A DNA stretch of 64,000 bases from Gillisella taibaishanensis (GTDB taxonomy: Bacteria > Pseudomonadota > Alphaproteobacteria > Rhizobiales > Rhizobiaceae), in NCBI RefSeq assembly GCF_001938985.1, contig NZ_MKIN01000021.1, positions 496,001 through 560,000 on the forward strand. The letters are read 5' to 3'. Shown here in pieces: positions 63,003 to 64,000 of this stretch. The notes beneath the pieces were generated by a model, which saw only the letters and a list, made by a program, of their open reading frames with translations, did not search any database and had not been told where the DNA came from. Position numbers and translations under genes: made by a program. Numbering within the stretch: the first letter of the stretch is position 1; each line of letters opens with the position of its first letter.

Positions 63003-64000
63003 ATGAGCTTTGCAGGGAGGAAGCGCGGCCGTTTTGAGCGGAACTGCGCCTGTAGCGGCATCGACATCCATTGCCACGTCGTACCATCGAGCTTTCCATC
63101 GACACCGGGCGGAAGAGCGATCAAGGGCTGGCCGTCCATGTCCCCCGTTGTCGACTGCCACGCGACCGTTGTCATCGACGACAAGCCGTATCGCACGATC
63201 GGCGATGCCTGCTGGGTCGCCGAACGGCGCATCGAGGAAATGGACAAAGCCGGCATTCAGATTCAGGCGCTGTCCCCAATGCCCGAACTGTTCGGCTACT
63301 GGATCGAGGCCGAAGCTGCCGATGGCCTCAACCGCCACGTCAACGACGTGATCGCAGCCATGGTCGAGCAAGGCCGCGGCCGCTTCGTCGGACTTGGCGG
63401 CGTGCCGTTGCAGGATATCGATCTCGCCATCCGCGAGTTACAGCGCATCATGGCCCAGCCGGGCTTTCACGGGGTGGAAATCGGCAGCAACATCAATGGC
63501 GTCGCCATTGGCGATCCCAGATTTCATCCCTTCTTTGCCGAGGCCGAAAAACTCGGCGCAGCGATCTTCGTCCACGCGGTGCGCCCGGCCGGCATGGACC
63601 GGCTTGTCGGCCCAGCACCGCTGCAGCAGGTGCTTGCCTATCCGACCGATGTTGGGCTTGCCGCCGCATCTGTCATCACGGGCAATCTTCTTAAGCATTT
63701 CCCGAACCTGCGGATCGCCTTCAGCCATGGCGGCGGCACGCTCGCCTCGCTGCTGCCGCGCCTGGAACAGGGCTATGCGACGTTTCCGGCCCTCACGGAC
63801 GCGCTGTTCGAGCCGCCCTCTGTCCAGGCCAAGCGTCTCTATGCCGACACGTTGGTCTTCGACACGGAAACGCTGCGCCGTGTCATCTCCGTCTTCGGCG
63901 AAGACAAGGTGATGATCGGCACCGACTATCCCTTCAATTTCCGCGAAAAGGACCCGCTGGCTTGCGTTGACGCAGCCCTTGCCGATCAAGCCGGCCGGGA
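63003..64000 (+). CDS. ACMSD-like amidohydrolase (amidohydrolase-2 family), cut by window edge
   Basis: The visible 332 residues match the amidohydrolase-2 family that includes aminocarboxymuconate-semialdehyde decarboxylase. The metal motif HxH is in GIDIHCHVVP. The segments LFGYWIEAEAADGLNRHVNDVIAAMVEQGRGRFVGLGGVPLQDIDLAIREL, FHGVEIGSNINGVAIGDPRFHPFFAEAEKLGAAIFVH and MIGTDYPF follow in family order. GGAGG precedes the ATG at 63003. It would decarboxylate or hydrolyse an aromatic-ring-derived acid. The 3-prime end is outside the window. Confidence 0.88.
   Translation, partial: MSFAGRKRGRFERNCACSGIDIHCHVVPSSFPSTPGGRAIKGWPSMSPVVDCHATVVIDDKPYRTIGDACWVAERRIEEMDKAGIQIQALSPMPELFGYWIEAEAADGLNRHVNDVIAAMVEQGRGRFVGLGGVPLQDIDLAIRELQRIMAQPGFHGVEIGSNINGVAIGDPRFHPFFAEAEKLGAAIFVHAVRPAGMDRLVGPAPLQQVLAYPTDVGLAAASVITGNLLKHFPNLRIAFSHGGGTLASLLPRLEQGYATFPALTDALFEPPSVQAKRLYADTLVFDTETLRRVISVFGEDKVMIGTDYPFNFREKDPLACVDAALADQAGR

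Overview
The window reads as a stretch of an alphaproteobacterial chromosome or chromid, most likely from the Rhizobiaceae (Rhizobium/Agrobacterium/Allorhizobium group). The reasons are the dense packing of ABC importers with GntR, LysR, TetR and ROK regulators, the TreY/TreZ trehalose genes, and short palindromic intergenic repeats of rhizobial type. This placement is by inference; no rRNA or species marker is present. I see no tRNA, rRNA, insertion sequence, phage or CRISPR array. Both edges cut genes: a periplasmic efflux adaptor at the left and an amidohydrolase at the right.

Layout. (1) 1-2292: start of an RND efflux operon (adaptor plus an alpha/beta-hydrolase-fold protein lacking the catalytic Ser and His), divergent from a LysR regulator. 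(2) 2475-12034: sulfur-acquisition block with an SfnB-like acyl-CoA-dehydrogenase-fold protein, a flavin reductase, an Rrf2 regulator, SsuD, two divergent SsuA-type binding proteins, SsuC, SsuB and an FAD/NAD(P) protein. (3) 12321-20983: OsmC, divergent treY/treZ, a TerC-like DUF475 membrane protein, an SphA-like outer-membrane protein and a DUF892 ferritin-like protein. (4) 21176-24556: minus-strand operon of cysteine hydrolase, XapX, YtcJ-like amidohydrolase with a Cys/His tail, and DoxX.

(5) 24929-32016: a probable quinate/shikimate-to-protocatechuate module: a polar-amino-acid-type ABC importer, shikimate dehydrogenase, type II dehydroquinase, a TetR regulator, and a QuiC-type dehydroshikimate dehydratase. 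A shared 22-bp element lies before the importer operon and in the tetR/quiC gap. (6) 32110-38948: complete tripartite RND pump (outer-membrane factor, adaptor, pump) with a divergent TetR regulator and a near-perfect operator palindrome. (7) 38931-49733: peptide/amino-acid module: GntR regulator, Cys/Met-metabolism PLP enzyme and M20 peptidase on the minus strand, divergent from a Dpp/Opp-type importer and an M24 peptidase. The binding protein of this importer has its family blocks in circularly permuted order, the most striking observation in the window.

(8) 49959-51902: a soluble methyl-accepting chemotaxis protein with an exact 90-residue tandem duplication. (9) 51952-61976: sugar ABC importer with a GH38 alpha-mannosidase and two ROK proteins. 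(10) 62179-64000: a GntR regulator divergent from an ACMSD-like amidohydrolase. The overall picture is a soil or plant-associated heterotroph taking up sulfonates, aromatic precursors, peptides and mannosides, and exporting toxic compounds.
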